A DNA stretch of 64,000 nt from Candidatus Enterococcus willemsii (GCF_009933335.1 NZ_MAEL01000003.1:1-64000), one strand, 5' to 3'; shown: positions 25,399 to 35,958, numbered from the stretch's first letter. Program-made: numbers and translations. The notes: a model not told the origin generated them from the sequence alone.

Positions 25399-26214
25399 AT
25401 GACAAGTTTACGAGAAATATTTCCGAATGATGAGCAATACCAAGCATTTAAGCAAACAGAAGTTGAAAGAATCTACCTATCTTTTAGCAGAGCTGGAGAA
25501 AATCGCTTAACAACAAGTAAAGCTGGAGGTTTTGGTTACTTGCCTAAGACAGAGGCGTATCCTCGAAATGAACAAGGAAAACCGTTGTCTTTATTGGCAC
25601 AGTTGAATTTTTCGGAGTTGCCACATATTACTCCTTATCCTACAAAAGGGTTGTTGGCATTTTACGTAGATATGTATGACGACTTAATCGGTTTAGACTT
25701 TGATGAACCTACGAATCAAAATGGGTTCCGTGTGTTTTATTTTGAGAACATGGATGAAGAAGCGTACACTAAAGAAGAGATACAAGCATTCTTTGCGGAA
25801 TATGCAGATGAGGAACTCTACGGTGTGGTGAACGAAGAATTAAAAATCAGAGGAGAACTCGAAACGCAATTACTTACCTCAGATAGTTACAATTTTGTTC
25901 AGATATACGGCATGAATTTCTATGACTATTTAGAAAAACATGTGGATGAAGATAAAGTGGATGATGTAGCAGATGCATTATTTGATTTGGGTAGCACCGG
26001 TGGCAGTGCGTTAGGCGGGTATCCTTTCTTCACTCAAGAAGATCCACGTCAATATGCCGGAGAAGTCAAACAAACAGAGTTACTTTTCCAATTAGATACG
26101 AATAATAAGGGCATTATGTGGGGGGATTCTGGTATTGGTAATTTCTTCATCTCCAAAGAAGATTTAGAGAATAAAAACTTTTCAAATGTGTGGTATAACT
26201 GGGATTGTTATTAA
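25399..26214 (+). CDS. YwqG-like protein (DUF1963)
   Basis: A 271-residue cytoplasmic protein of the YwqG/DUF1963 family, whose function is not known. Family features are the segment KAGGFGYLPKTEAYP near 35, the LLAQLNFSELP stretch and the C-terminal LGGYPFFTQEDPR followed by LLFQLDTN. The ATG at 25399 is preferred over an overlapping GTG at 25396. It is a single gene ending in a strong bidirectional terminator. Confidence 0.85.
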   Translation: MTSLREIFPNDEQYQAFKQTEVERIYLSFSRAGENRLTTSKAGGFGYLPKTEAYPRNEQGKPLSLLAQLNFSELPHITPYPTKGLLAFYVDMYDDLIGLDFDEPTNQNGFRVFYFENMDEEAYTKEEIQAFFAEYADEELYGVVNEELKIRGELETQLLTSDSYNFVQIYGMNFYDYLEKHVDEDKVDDVADALFDLGSTGGSALGGYPFFTQEDPRQYAGEVKQTELLFQLDTNNKGIMWGDSGIGNFFISKEDLENKNFSNVWYNWDCY

Positions 26215-26221
26215 AAATAAT

Positions 26222-26263
26222 AAAAGCCTCCGATTGATTTTTGAAAATCAATCGGAGGCTTTT
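26222..26263. terminator. Bidirectional terminator between the YwqG-like gene and dacA
   Basis: A 20-bp perfect stem (AAAAGCCTCCGATTGATTTT with its complement) with a 2-nt centre lies between convergent genes. Confidence 0.92.
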
Positions 26264-26268
26264 GATAG

Positions 26269-27552
26269 TTAAAAGAAATTAATCATTTTTTGGAAAAATT
26301 CGTTTATTTTGCGACCAAATTGCACCCAGTTTGATGCTTTTTCAATATCTTCTGCAACAATTAATGACGTAAAAGTTACAGGTTGTTCAGCAACTGAACC
26401 GAGATTATCTAGTTGGGCTTCCACTTTGCCTAAAACGGTGTCTTTGGCAAGAGGAGCTTGCACTAATTCAGGATTGTTTTGGTTATTTAAGGTGACCGTT
26501 AATGCAGGTTCTTGATCGCCTTGGACCCAACCGTTGATAGCTGTTTGAGTCACTAATGGCACCGTTGTTTCTTCAGCATTGTTAACTTCAATGGTGGTAA
26601 TTTCTTGGTTAGCTGGAACAATTTCACGATAAGTCCAGTTGTTATACACATAATCCATTAGTTTACTCGTTTCCGTAAAGCGCATATCAGGATTATCCTC
26701 GGTATTGTGTGCGTTCAAGACAACGGTAATGATTCGTTGTCCATTACGTTCAATTGTACCAACAAAACATTCACCTGCTAAATCCGTGGTACCTGTTTTA
26801 AGACCATCAACACCTTCTTTTTCATACAACATACCTGTTAATAATTTATTAGTGCTATACATTGTAACAGGTTCATCGGATTGTGTATCAAAAACCTTTG
26901 ATGGGACACGAGTTACTTCTAAAATACCCGGATAATCTAAAATTAAATGGCGCGCAATAATACTAATATCTTTGGCTGACAAAAGGTTTTCATCATCCGG
27001 TGTAGAGCCTGGATAAATCCGTCCGTTTAAGTCGCTATTGTTTAACCCAGATGCTGTGACGAGATGTGCATCGGTAATGCCCCAAGCTTCCACTTGTTCA
27101 CGCATCATATCAACGAAAGCTGGTTCACTGCCAGCGATTTTTTCTGCTAAAGCTGAAACTGCTGCATTGGCTGATTGAATTGCTGCAGCATCAAATAATT
27201 GTTTGACGGTATAATTTTGACCTGCTTCTAACGGCACATTGGCTAATCGAGGGTCTGTACTTAAGGCAGCCAATTCTTCTGAAATCGTGACGGGTTCATC
27301 CCAAGTAAGTTTGCCTTCACTCACTTGTTTTTCAACTAAATAGAGACTAATAATTTTAGAAATCGAGGCAAGACCGGTCGGTGTCTCGCTATTCTGACTA
27401 TACAAAATTTTCCCTGACTCTGCATCAATTGCAATTGCCGCGTCTGCTTCTATTTGAAAGTTTTCATCCGCATAGCTGACAAAAGGTGTTGCACTGATAA
27501 ATAGCAGAAGTAGAAATAAAACTATTTTTTTGAAACTATGTTTTTGCTGCAT
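26269..27552 (-). CDS. dacA: D-alanyl-D-alanine carboxypeptidase, DacA (PBP5) type
   Basis: A 427-residue low-molecular-weight penicillin-binding protein that removes the terminal D-Ala from peptidoglycan stem peptides outside the cell. It has an N-terminal signal peptide (residues 1-28, ending SYA), the SxxK motif SISK with the active serine near residue 63, the SxN motif SAN near 125, and KTG in GLKTGTTD near 250. A PBP5-type beta domain and a C-terminal amphipathic helix for membrane attachment follow. It is monocistronic. Confidence 0.93.
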   Translation of the reverse strand: MQQKHSFKKIVLFLLLLFISATPFVSYADENFQIEADAAIAIDAESGKILYSQNSETPTGLASISKIISLYLVEKQVSEGKLTWDEPVTISEELAALSTDPRLANVPLEAGQNYTVKQLFDAAAIQSANAAVSALAEKIAGSEPAFVDMMREQVEAWGITDAHLVTASGLNNSDLNGRIYPGSTPDDENLLSAKDISIIARHLILDYPGILEVTRVPSKVFDTQSDEPVTMYSTNKLLTGMLYEKEGVDGLKTGTTDLAGECFVGTIERNGQRIITVVLNAHNTEDNPDMRFTETSKLMDYVYNNWTYREIVPANQEITTIEVNNAEETTVPLVTQTAINGWVQGDQEPALTVTLNNQNNPELVQAPLAKDTVLGKVEAQLDNLGSVAEQPVTFTSLIVAEDIEKASNWVQFGRKINEFFQKMINFF

Positions 27553-27770
27553 CTCATTCCCTCACTTTATGTTGTTGTCTCAAAGAGTAGCACATTTTCG
27601 CAAAGCTTGCATCGCTTTGCTTATGAATTCATACAATTTTTAATGGATGTCTAATATTAAAGAGACAATAAGTTCGTTGGAAAAGTTGATAGGACGGGTA
27701 TCAACCATAAGTTGATTGCAGATTTCTGTGGAAAACAGTAAGCTGAGAATAAGTAAAGGAGGGAGTAAAA

Positions 27771-28511
27771 ATGATTATTCAAGATATGCTGAAATTGAAT
27801 CGAAAAAAACGGGGATACACGCAAGAACAAGTGGCAAAACAATTATTTGTGTCAACCCAAGCTGTTTCAAAATGGGAAAATGGCCAGTCGATGCCATCAA
27901 TTGATAACTTATTAGCATTATCAGATATGTATAATTTATCTTTGGATGAATTGATACAAGGAAGTCCTTTCTTCAAAAAGCCCTACGTGATAGGTAAAAA
28001 ATACACATGGAAAAAAGGGATGCGATTTATGATTGGTTGGTTTTTCGTGGTATCTCTCATTTCAGGATTTTATTATCAATCACTGTGGTTATGGGGAATG
28101 TTTGTCGTCGGTGTTACTTTTTTGCCACTTATGATGTCGGATTATTGGATGATTGAACAAGAAGGATTGACGTTGAAACAGTATCCTAAAGGTTTGAAAG
28201 AAAGCTATCGTGCACATTGGACATATATAACACGGTCGATTCCGTATTCAGAAATCACCGCTGTAGAAATTATTTACCAACCGAAAATCCGGATGTCACC
28301 CATGGATGTAGGACCAGATACATTTGGTTTGCGCGTACATCTGACAGACGAGCAAGTAAGTCTACCATTTAAGACCGATACGGCAAAGTTTTTACCGCAA
28401 TTCATACAATTTTTGTCGCGAAAAGGAATTATGGTGATTGACGAAAGACGGATTGTTGAAGGGATGCTGACAGGCAAGCCAATTTATGAATGGCTAGAAA
28501 GTCAAATTTAA
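27771..28511 (+). CDS. XRE-type helix-turn-helix protein with membrane helices
   Basis: A 246-residue protein with an N-terminal HTH_3 domain (YTQEQVAKQLFVSTQAVSKW, residues about 16-35, followed by ENGQSMPSIDNL). Two hydrophobic segments at about 85-130 suggest membrane anchoring, and the last 100 residues form a soluble domain that I do not recognise. The layout fits a membrane-bound transcription factor that senses the envelope. It stands alone, with AAAGGAGG upstream and a terminator that overlaps its stop codon. Confidence 0.75.
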   Translation: MIIQDMLKLNRKKRGYTQEQVAKQLFVSTQAVSKWENGQSMPSIDNLLALSDMYNLSLDELIQGSPFFKKPYVIGKKYTWKKGMRFMIGWFFVVSLISGFYYQSLWLWGMFVVGVTFLPLMMSDYWMIEQEGLTLKQYPKGLKESYRAHWTYITRSIPYSEITAVEIIYQPKIRMSPMDVGPDTFGLRVHLTDEQVSLPFKTDTAKFLPQFIQFLSRKGIMVIDERRIVEGMLTGKPIYEWLESQI

Positions 28512-28540
28512 TCCAAGTCGGATTAAATTTGACTTTTTTT
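28499..28540. terminator. Bidirectional terminator between the XRE gene and rpiR
   Basis: A stem of about 16 bp (AAGTCAAATTTAATCC with its complement) around a 5-nt loop is followed by seven Ts and lies between convergent genes. Confidence 0.9.
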
Positions 28541-29356
28541 CTAATCGATTCCTTTATCAAGAATAGCGCGTAAGGCTTTTTCACGTAAGGGAAGGGTATC
28601 TACTTGATTTTGTAACTCATAGCCTTGAACTAAAACATTACATACGTATAGTTGTGAGATAATACCTGCTAAAGATCCTCCATCTAAAAATTCTTCAATT
28701 GAAGTCTGTAAGACAATCTCACTTAATTTAGCAAGAGGGGAAGATAAGTAGTTAGTTATAGCAATCGTAGTAGCTCCATTTTCTTTAGCTACCTTCAATG
28801 AATCGTACGTGTCTTTTGTTCGTCCACTTAGTGAAAAACCAATAACTACATCTTCTGTATCAAGCAACGAAGCTGACTGCGCTTGAAAATGAGGGTCAGT
28901 GACTGCTTTACAATGAACCCCAACGCGTAAAAACATATTCTCTAGATTCATACTGGTATTTCCACTGGAGCCCACCCCAAATATATATAAGTGTTTCGCT
29001 TTTGTAATGGCAGAGATGGCTTTGGTTAATTCGTCTTCATTAATTAATTGACGAGTAGAATGTAGTGCATCTACTAAGTTGTTTAAGATTTGATCATAAA
29101 AAGTTGGTTCTGTGACTGAATGGCTACGACCAAAATCTTCTTTTGCGACTGCGATTTTTAAATCTGAAAATCCAGAAAAACCTAATTTTTGACAAAATCG
29201 AACAATCGTTGCATCCCCTACATTAGTCATTTCTTTAATTTCACTCATCGTTGAATAAATTGTTTTTTCTTTAATTGCTAATAAATAGTCTGCAATTTTT
29301 TTTTCAGATTTCGTTAATGTTGGGTAATGTTCTTGAATTAATTGAATGAATTTCAT
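28541..29356 (-). CDS. RpiR-family regulator of amino sugar uptake
   Basis: A 271-residue regulator with an N-terminal RpiR helix-turn-helix (TNVGDATIVRFCQKLGFSGF, about 38-57) and a C-terminal SIS domain for a phosphosugar ligand (YIFGVGSSGNTS, SLSGRTKDTYD). The ATG at 29356 follows GAGGAG at a rather long 13 nt; the GTG 21 nt upstream overlaps that site and is less likely. It is divergent from nanE and a PTS gene and probably senses ManNAc-6-phosphate or GlcNAc-6-phosphate. Confidence 0.88.
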   Translation of the reverse strand: MKFIQLIQEHYPTLTKSEKKIADYLLAIKEKTIYSTMSEIKEMTNVGDATIVRFCQKLGFSGFSDLKIAVAKEDFGRSHSVTEPTFYDQILNNLVDALHSTRQLINEDELTKAISAITKAKHLYIFGVGSSGNTSMNLENMFLRVGVHCKAVTDPHFQAQSASLLDTEDVVIGFSLSGRTKDTYDSLKVAKENGATTIAITNYLSSPLAKLSEIVLQTSIEEFLDGGSLAGIISQLYVCNVLVQGYELQNQVDTLPLREKALRAILDKGID

Positions 29357-29432
29357 AATGGAATAATCGCTCCTCACTAATTATGTTTATTATACCGTAA
29401 CAAAAAAAATAATTCATGCCTATTTACAAAAA

Positions 29433-29446
29433 TGAAAGCGCGTGCT
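29433..29446 (+). promoter_or_regulatory. cre-like site upstream of nanE
   Basis: TGAAAGCGCGTGCT matches most of the CcpA consensus TGWAANCGNTNWCA, with the usual central CG and three mismatches. Its place before a PTS operon supports the call. Confidence 0.4.
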
Positions 29447-29458
29447 AGAATTCATTTG

Positions 29459-29473
29459 TGGAGTTAAACTCCA
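29459..29473. promoter_or_regulatory. Palindromic operator candidate upstream of nanE
   Basis: TGGAGTTAAACTCCA is a perfect inverted repeat with 7-bp arms around one base, between the divergent rpiR and nanE genes. It is the best visible target for the neighbouring RpiR regulator. Confidence 0.6.
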
Positions 29474-29505
29474 TTTTGTTTTTATAATTGGAGGTAAAAA
29501 GGAGA

Positions 29506-30195
29506 ATGGAAGACGGATTAATACAAAAAATTAAAAATGGCATTATTGTTTCATGTCAAGCATTGCCAGGAGAACCTATGTACACGGAAAAAGGTGGTGT
29601 GATGCCTTTATTTGCTTTAGCAGCAAAACAAGCGGGAGCCGTTGGGATTCGTGCTAATTCTGTTCGTGATATTCGAGAGATTCAAGCAATGGTGGATTTA
29701 CCGATTATCGGGATTATTAAACGTGATTACCCGCCTCAAAAACCATTTATTACAGCAACTATGAAGGAAGTCGATGAATTGGTTGCGACGGGTGTCGAAA
29801 TTATTGCCTTGGACTGTACGTTGCGCGAACGATATGACGGTAAGACAGTAGCAAGCTTTATTCAAGAAATCAAACAAAAATATCCAGAGCAATTATTGAT
29901 GGCGGATATTGCAACATTTGAAGAAGGAGTGAATGCTTTTCAAGCGGGTGTTCATTTTGTTGGAACTACTTTAAGTGGTTATACCGAAGAAAGTATGGAT
30001 TCGGAAAAACCTAATATAAAATTGATGGAGCAATTAGTGGCGGAAGGGATTCCAGTCATTGCAGAAGGAAATATTCAAACACCTGAACAAGTGAAAAAAA
30101 TCAAACAGCTAGGTGTGACAGGAATTGTAGTCGGTGGAGCAATTACTCGTCCTAAAGAAATTGCTGGACGTTTTATTGCAGCATTCAATGAATAA
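29506..30195 (+). CDS. nanE: N-acetylmannosamine-6-phosphate 2-epimerase
   Basis: A 229-residue TIM-barrel enzyme that converts ManNAc-6-phosphate to GlcNAc-6-phosphate. Family features are [13 protein letters not shown] near the N-terminus, [10 protein letters not shown] near 70, the catalytic-lysine region and the phosphate-binding [11 protein letters not shown] near the C-terminus. The start is the ATG at 29506. No nanA lyase or nanK kinase is adjacent; instead a PTS permease follows 20 nt later, so the phosphorylated substrate is probably made during uptake. Confidence 0.95.
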   Translation: MEDGLIQKIKNGIIVSCQALPGEPMYTEKGGVMPLFALAAKQAGAVGIRANSVRDIREIQAMVDLPIIGIIKRDYPPQKPFITATMKEVDELVATGVEIIALDCTLRERYDGKTVASFIQEIKQKYPEQLLMADIATFEEGVNAFQAGVHFVGTTLSGYTEESMDSEKPNIKLMEQLVAEGIPVIAEGNIQTPEQVKKIKQLGVTGIVVGGAITRPKEIAGRFIAAFNE

Positions 30196-30215
30196 AAGTA
30201 TTGGAGGGAAAATAC

Positions 30216-31715
30216 ATGTTTAAAAAGTTTTCGCAAATTGGGCGTGCGATGATGTTGCCGATCGCTATCTTGCCAGCTGCAGGGTTGCTATTGGGATTGG
30301 GAGGGGCATTAACGAATAAAAGTGCGTTAATTGCTTACCCATTTTTAGATCAAGGTTGGTTACAAACAATTCTAAGTATCATGAGTTATGCGGGAAATGC
30401 TGTCTTTGCAAACCTAGCACTTATTTTTGCGATTGGTGTATCAGTTGGATTAGCAAAAGGAGACAAAGGAACCGCAGGGCTTGCAGGTGGTGTCGCTTAT
30501 CTTGTATATACGGCAACAATTAGTGGATTTTTGCAATTATTTTCAGCCGCAGATGCAACGATTGACACAGGGGTTGTCGGATCAATTGCTATCGGAAGCA
30601 CAGTTGCTTTTTTGCATAATAAATATCGTAAAATTGAATTGCCTCAATTTTTAGGATTTTTTGGTGGTTCAAGATTTATTCCCATTGTCTCTTCTTTTGC
30701 CGCTATTTTACTAGGTGCATTCTTTTATCTTATTTGGCCACCAATCCAAAATGGTTTAGGTGTATTGGGAGAAGAAATTGCACAAATGGGTAGCTTGGGG
30801 ACATTTTTGTATGGTTTCTTGCTACGATTAACTGGTGCAGTGGGCTTGCATCATACGATTTACCCCTTATTTTGGTATACCTCATTAGGAGGGACAGAGA
30901 CTGTGGCGGGACAAGCTGTTTCAGGTGCGCAAAACATCTTCTTTGCGCAATTGGCTGATCCAAACCATACAGGACTGTTTACTTATGGGACACGTTTCTT
31001 TGCAGGTCGTTTTGCTACGATGATGTTTGGGTTACCAGCCGCTTGTTTAGCGATGTATCATTCTATTCCGAAAAGTAATCGTAAGAAGAACGCTGGTTTA
31101 TACTTTAGTGGCGCGCTTACTTCCGCGTTAACAGGAATTACTGAACCAATTGAGTATATGTTTTTATTTGTGGCACCTTGGTTATATATTGTTCATGCTT
31201 TTTTAGACGGACTCTCTTTCTTAGCTGCAGATTTACTAAATATCCGAATCGGGAATTCATTCTCAGGGGGATTTATTGACTTTATGCTCTTTGGTGTTTT
31301 ACAAGGGAATGATAAAACAAACTGGTTCTTAGTGATACCATTAGGAATTGCTTGGGCAGTCATCTACTATGTCGTTTTCCGATTCTGTATTCGTAAATTT
31401 AAAGTAGCCATTCCAGGTATGGAAATCAGTATGGAGAATGAAATAGAACCAACAAAAGCAACAACTAGCTTGCATCAAGAAGCATTAACAATTATTGAAG
31501 CCTTGGGAACAAGTACCAATATTGAATCTGTTGAAGCTTGTGCCACGCGCTTACGAGTAGCTGTCAGTGAGGGGGATTTAGTCAATAAAGAAACGATTAA
31601 ACAACTTGGAGCGACAGCAGTATTTGAAGTAAATGGTGGCATTCAAGCAGTGTTTGGTGGGAAAGCAGATTTACTTTCACAAGAAATCAATCAAATTTTA
31701 GGAACCGATGAATAA
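30216..31715 (+). CDS. PTS EIICB permease, glucose/GlcNAc family, probably for ManNAc
   Basis: A 499-residue membrane protein with an N-terminal EIIC (helices over about 1-400, ending in the substrate-loop segment ALTGITEPIEYMFLFVAP) and a C-terminal EIIB with the phosphorylated Cys near 441 in EACATRLRV. No EIIA is fused, so it depends on a separate EIIA-Glc. The ATG at 30216 follows GGAGGG. Being in one operon with nanE and beside an RpiR regulator, it most likely imports N-acetylmannosamine as its 6-phosphate; GlcNAc or glucose are alternatives. Confidence 0.85.
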   Translation: MFKKFSQIGRAMMLPIAILPAAGLLLGLGGALTNKSALIAYPFLDQGWLQTILSIMSYAGNAVFANLALIFAIGVSVGLAKGDKGTAGLAGGVAYLVYTATISGFLQLFSAADATIDTGVVGSIAIGSTVAFLHNKYRKIELPQFLGFFGGSRFIPIVSSFAAILLGAFFYLIWPPIQNGLGVLGEEIAQMGSLGTFLYGFLLRLTGAVGLHHTIYPLFWYTSLGGTETVAGQAVSGAQNIFFAQLADPNHTGLFTYGTRFFAGRFATMMFGLPAACLAMYHSIPKSNRKKNAGLYFSGALTSALTGITEPIEYMFLFVAPWLYIVHAFLDGLSFLAADLLNIRIGNSFSGGFIDFMLFGVLQGNDKTNWFLVIPLGIAWAVIYYVVFRFCIRKFKVAIPGMEISMENEIEPTKATTSLHQEALTIIEALGTSTNIESVEACATRLRVAVSEGDLVNKETIKQLGATAVFEVNGGIQAVFGGKADLLSQEINQILGTDE

Positions 31716-31725
31716 ATAAAAACAC

Positions 31726-31774
31726 CCGAACGATAGCGAAAAGTTTTTTCATCGCAATCGTTCGGATATTTTTT
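31726..31774. terminator. Terminator after the nanE-PTS operon
   Basis: A 14-bp stem (CCGAACGATAGCGA with TCGCAATCGTTCGG, one mismatch) is followed by a T-rich run. It lies between convergent genes. Confidence 0.85.
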
Positions 31775-32798
31775 ATTGAATATAAGCAGCAACTAAATTA
31801 AAGGTATTTCGAATCGCATCAATATGCGTACGTTCCATGCCATGACTGCTGGCAACACCAGGACCAATTAAAGCAGCTTTAATATTGGCACCACCGCCTA
31901 ATGCAGCAGAAGCATCACTACCGTACATTGGGTAAATATCTACCGCATAGTTTAATTTATTACTTTTCGCTAAGTTCACTAGTCGAGTTGTTAAATCATA
32001 ATCATAAGGACCAGAAGAATCTTTGGCACAAATGGATACGTCAAATTCTGTACAAGCCAAGTCTAGACCAATACAACCCATATCTACAGCTAGTAGTTCC
32101 GTAATATTTTCTGGAATCCAAGCAGCACCATGTCCCACTTCTTCATATGTTGAAAAGATGAAGGTTAAGTTTGTAGCAGGGACTAATTGATTTTCTTTGA
32201 TTGCTTTTAAGATGCTAACTAAAATAGCAACAGATGCTTTATCATCTAAAAAGCGTGATTTTACAAAACCAGAATCAGTCACAACCACTTTTGGATCATA
32301 AGCAACAATATCGCCATTTTGAATGCCTAATTTTTGCACGTCTTCTTTATTTTCAACACGCTCATCTAATTTAACGATTAAATTGTCAATGTCACGTGCT
32401 TTAGTAGATGCATCCGGGAATACGTGGATGGAAGGGGTATTGGATAAAATAGTCCCTGTGTACACTTTTTCGTCACGCGTAATAATGTCACAATATTCCC
32501 CATCTAGGGTAGGAGTTAAAGGACCTCCTAATTTGGTTAAAGCTAATGTGCCATCGTCGTTAATGGAACGAACCATCAATCCTAATGTATCAACGTGTGC
32601 ACTCAAACCACGTGTTTGTGTTGTGTCTGCTCCAGCCACATGAACCATCAGATTGCCTTTAGGTGTAGTTACTGTTTCATAGCCAATCGTTTCGAGTGAT
32701 TTTTTTAGAAAAGCAATCGCATGTTTGGTATAACCTGTAGGACTATTGATGGAAAGTAATTCTGCTAAAAATGAAATCGTTTCTTCTTGTTTAAACAT
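31773..32798 (-). CDS. M42-family metallo-aminopeptidase
   Basis: A 341-residue dinuclear zinc peptidase of the M42 family (PepA/FrvX/YsdC type), a cytoplasmic aminopeptidase that forms large complexes. The metal ligands are visible as SAHVDTLG near 67 (His), DDKAS near 181 (Asp), STYEEVGHGA near 216 (catalytic and bridging Glu), AVDMG near 236 (Asp) and SSHGMERTH near 319 (His). Length is normal for the family. It is a single gene on the minus strand, with its promoter region in the interval before the beta-glucosidase gene. Confidence 0.9.
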   Translation of the reverse strand: MFKQEETISFLAELLSINSPTGYTKHAIAFLKKSLETIGYETVTTPKGNLMVHVAGADTTQTRGLSAHVDTLGLMVRSINDDGTLALTKLGGPLTPTLDGEYCDIITRDEKVYTGTILSNTPSIHVFPDASTKARDIDNLIVKLDERVENKEDVQKLGIQNGDIVAYDPKVVVTDSGFVKSRFLDDKASVAILVSILKAIKENQLVPATNLTFIFSTYEEVGHGAAWIPENITELLAVDMGCIGLDLACTEFDVSICAKDSSGPYDYDLTTRLVNLAKSNKLNYAVDIYPMYGSDASAALGGGANIKAALIGPGVASSHGMERTHIDAIRNTFNLVAAYIQ

Positions 32799-32900
32799 AA
32801 TTGTTGTTGTATGAATCGAAATCCATACGCTCCTTTCTATAACGTACTATTGAAAAGTATAACATAGGAAGGAAATGAGTGTGTAGGGGATTTTTATGAT

Positions 32901-32914
32901 TGACACCGCTTTCT
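32901..32914 (+). promoter_or_regulatory. cre-like site between the M42 and GH1 genes
   Basis: TGACACCGCTTTCT agrees with TGWAANCGNTNWCA at all but two fixed positions. It lies in the divergent interval and could mediate CcpA repression of the phospho-beta-glucosidase gene. Confidence 0.45.
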
Positions 32915-32960
32915 AAAAATGGTAATTTTAGGATAGGATAGTGATTATTAAGTTAAGCTA

Positions 32961-33001
32961 AACCTAAATGACAGGAGAAACTGTTATTTGGGTGTTTTTT
33001 T
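32961..33001 (+). terminator. Terminator-like hairpin in the leader of the GH1 gene
   Basis: AACCTAAATGACAG pairs with CTGTTATTTGGGT around GAGAAA and is followed by seven Ts. Both neighbouring genes are divergent, so no gene ends here. The hairpin thus looks like a leader attenuator for the downstream gene. I see no clear BglG-type RAT site overlapping it. Confidence 0.6.
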
Positions 33002-33037
33002 ATGTTCTTTTTTCACGACAATAACTTAAAGGAGTAG

Positions 33038-34462
<1,425 letters not shown>

Positions 34463-34466
34463 AAAG

Positions 34467-34503
34467 AAGTTCGCTTGAAACTAATTTTCAAGCGAACTTT
34501 TTT
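34467..34503. terminator. Bidirectional terminator between the GH1 and PfpI genes
   Basis: A 14-bp perfect stem (AAGTTCGCTTGAAA with its complement) around CTAA is followed by Ts. Confidence 0.92.
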
Positions 34504-34507
34504 AGAT

Positions 34508-35035
34508 TTAGCGTTTTTCTTCTAATACTTTGATGAACTCACGCATATAATCTGGTAAATCTGGTGGACGGCGACTTGAGACAATGTGACCATCTGAAAT
34601 AGCTGGTGTATCTACCCAAGTTGCGCCAGCATTTGTCATGTCGTCTTTAATTCCAGGGGTACTTGTTACAGTACGACCTTGTAAAATATTTGCTGAAATT
34701 AACACCCAACCTGCGTGACAGATTTGTCCGATTGGTTTTTCGTGTTTGTCCATGTGTTGCACCATGTCAATTACTTCTGGAAAACGACGTAACTTATCGG
34801 GTGCCCAACCACCAGGAACTAAAATGGCATCGTAATCTGCTGGATTTACTTCAGAAAAAGCATAATCCGATTCCGCAGGTACGCCATATTTTCCAATGTA
34901 TGTTGTATGGGCTTCTTGTCCGACTAAGTCGACTTGTGCACCTTCTTCACGTAGACGATGAATTGGATACCATAGCTCCAAATCTTCAAAATCAGTATCA
35001 ACGAGTGCGATAATTTTTTGGTTTTCTAAACGCAA
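34508..35035 (-). CDS. DJ-1/PfpI-family protein (YhbO-like)
   Basis: A 175-residue protein of the PfpI branch of the DJ-1 superfamily, linked with stress protection, glyoxalase or deglycase activity. The active cysteine lies in QICHAGWVL near residue 104, and the segments DFEDLELWYP and ILVPGGWAPDKLR are typical. The start is taken as a TTG at 35035, spaced 6 nt after GGAGGG; an ATG at 35050 contains that ribosome site and is less likely. It stands alone. Confidence 0.87.
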   Translation of the reverse strand: MRLENQKIIALVDTDFEDLELWYPIHRLREEGAQVDLVGQEAHTTYIGKYGVPAESDYAFSEVNPADYDAILVPGGWAPDKLRRFPEVIDMVQHMDKHEKPIGQICHAGWVLISANILQGRTVTSTPGIKDDMTNAGATWVDTPAISDGHIVSSRRPPDLPDYMREFIKVLEEKR

Positions 35036-35168
35036 ATAAATTCCCTCCATTCCTATTGATTACATTTCTAGTGTAACAGAGCGATAACTGATTGGCGATG
35101 GAAATGCTTTGAATATCCGGTATAATAGAAATAAGTAGTTGTTGGCCAATAAAAAAGGAGTGTGCAGA

Positions 35169-35522
35169 ATGGGTGATCGAGAACGTCAAAAGAAATTTGA
35201 GCAACAAGCATCAATTAAAAGTAGTGAGTACGACCGTCAGAACACGAATCTCTTAAGGCAAGCGAATTTTACCGGACGTGGACAGAATTTTTTACCGCAT
35301 GAAGGTCCCCAACATCGCGCAACACACGATTTACTTTTACAAGTCGTTAGTGCGATTATTGGTATTGGGATTTTCTTTTTGGTGATGTATGGTGGAAAGT
35401 TACTTTTGTCGGAAGAAATGTATAGCGGTATTTCCTTTTTAGTGATTGATTTGCTTGTTTCTGTGGTGATTGCATATGTGAGTTTCCGAGTGATGAAGAA
35501 GGCGAGGAAAACAACATGCTGA
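35169..35522 (+). CDS. Small membrane protein of unknown function
   Basis: A 117-residue protein with a polar, charged first 60 residues and two hydrophobic helices at about 60-108 (LLLQVVSAIIGIGIFFLVMY and a second one). I do not recognise the family. The ATG at 35169 follows AAAGGAG; the frame extends upstream without a site. It overlaps the start of an acetyltransferase gene by 7 nt, so the two are coupled. Confidence 0.7.
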   Translation: MGDRERQKKFEQQASIKSSEYDRQNTNLLRQANFTGRGQNFLPHEGPQHRATHDLLLQVVSAIIGIGIFFLVMYGGKLLLSEEMYSGISFLVIDLLVSVVIAYVSFRVMKKARKTTC

Positions 35523-35911
35523 AATATCAAATAGAGGGGTCTGTTTCTGGCAAGGCAATTGCTGATTTGCGTGAATCGGTTGGTTGGAATCGACTGGAAG
35601 AAGAATTTAGTCATCCGCTGTTACGAGATTATTTTTCAATTAGCTGTTGGGATGATGAAAACTTAGTTGGCTATTTATCTGTCGTCAGTAACGGTGTAAC
35701 GGATGCCTATATTCAAGATGTCATGGTTGCACCAGCATTTCAGAAAAAGGGCATCGGTACTAGGTTAATGGAACATGCATTGAACAAACTAAAAACTGAA
35801 GGAATTTATATGGTTTCCCTCATTTATGGTGATGAGTCACTAAGAGCATATTATGAAAAATTTGGCTTTTCCACGATGTTATCGGGACAGTTGGAATTAA
35901 AAGAAATTTAA
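35516..35911 (+). CDS. GNAT-family N-acetyltransferase
   Basis: A 131-residue GNAT acetyltransferase. The acetyl-CoA binding motif is visible as VMVAPAFQKKGIGTRLMEHA near 73-92, followed by the Y-E-K-F-G-F region (YYEKFGFST) of the last motif. The acceptor is unknown. It overlaps the small membrane protein gene by 7 nt and is followed by a terminator. Confidence 0.88.
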   Translation: MLKYQIEGSVSGKAIADLRESVGWNRLEEEFSHPLLRDYFSISCWDDENLVGYLSVVSNGVTDAYIQDVMVAPAFQKKGIGTRLMEHALNKLKTEGIYMVSLIYGDESLRAYYEKFGFSTMLSGQLELKEI

Positions 35912-35916
35912 TATGA

Positions 35917-35952
35917 AAAAGAATCCTCGCTGGTTTGGCGGGGATTCTTTTG
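35917..35952. terminator. Bidirectional terminator between the GNAT gene and map
   Basis: A 14-bp stem (AAAAGAATCCTCGC with GGCGGGGATTCTTTT, one G-T pair) is followed by Ts. Confidence 0.88.
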
Positions 35953-35958
35953 ATTTAG

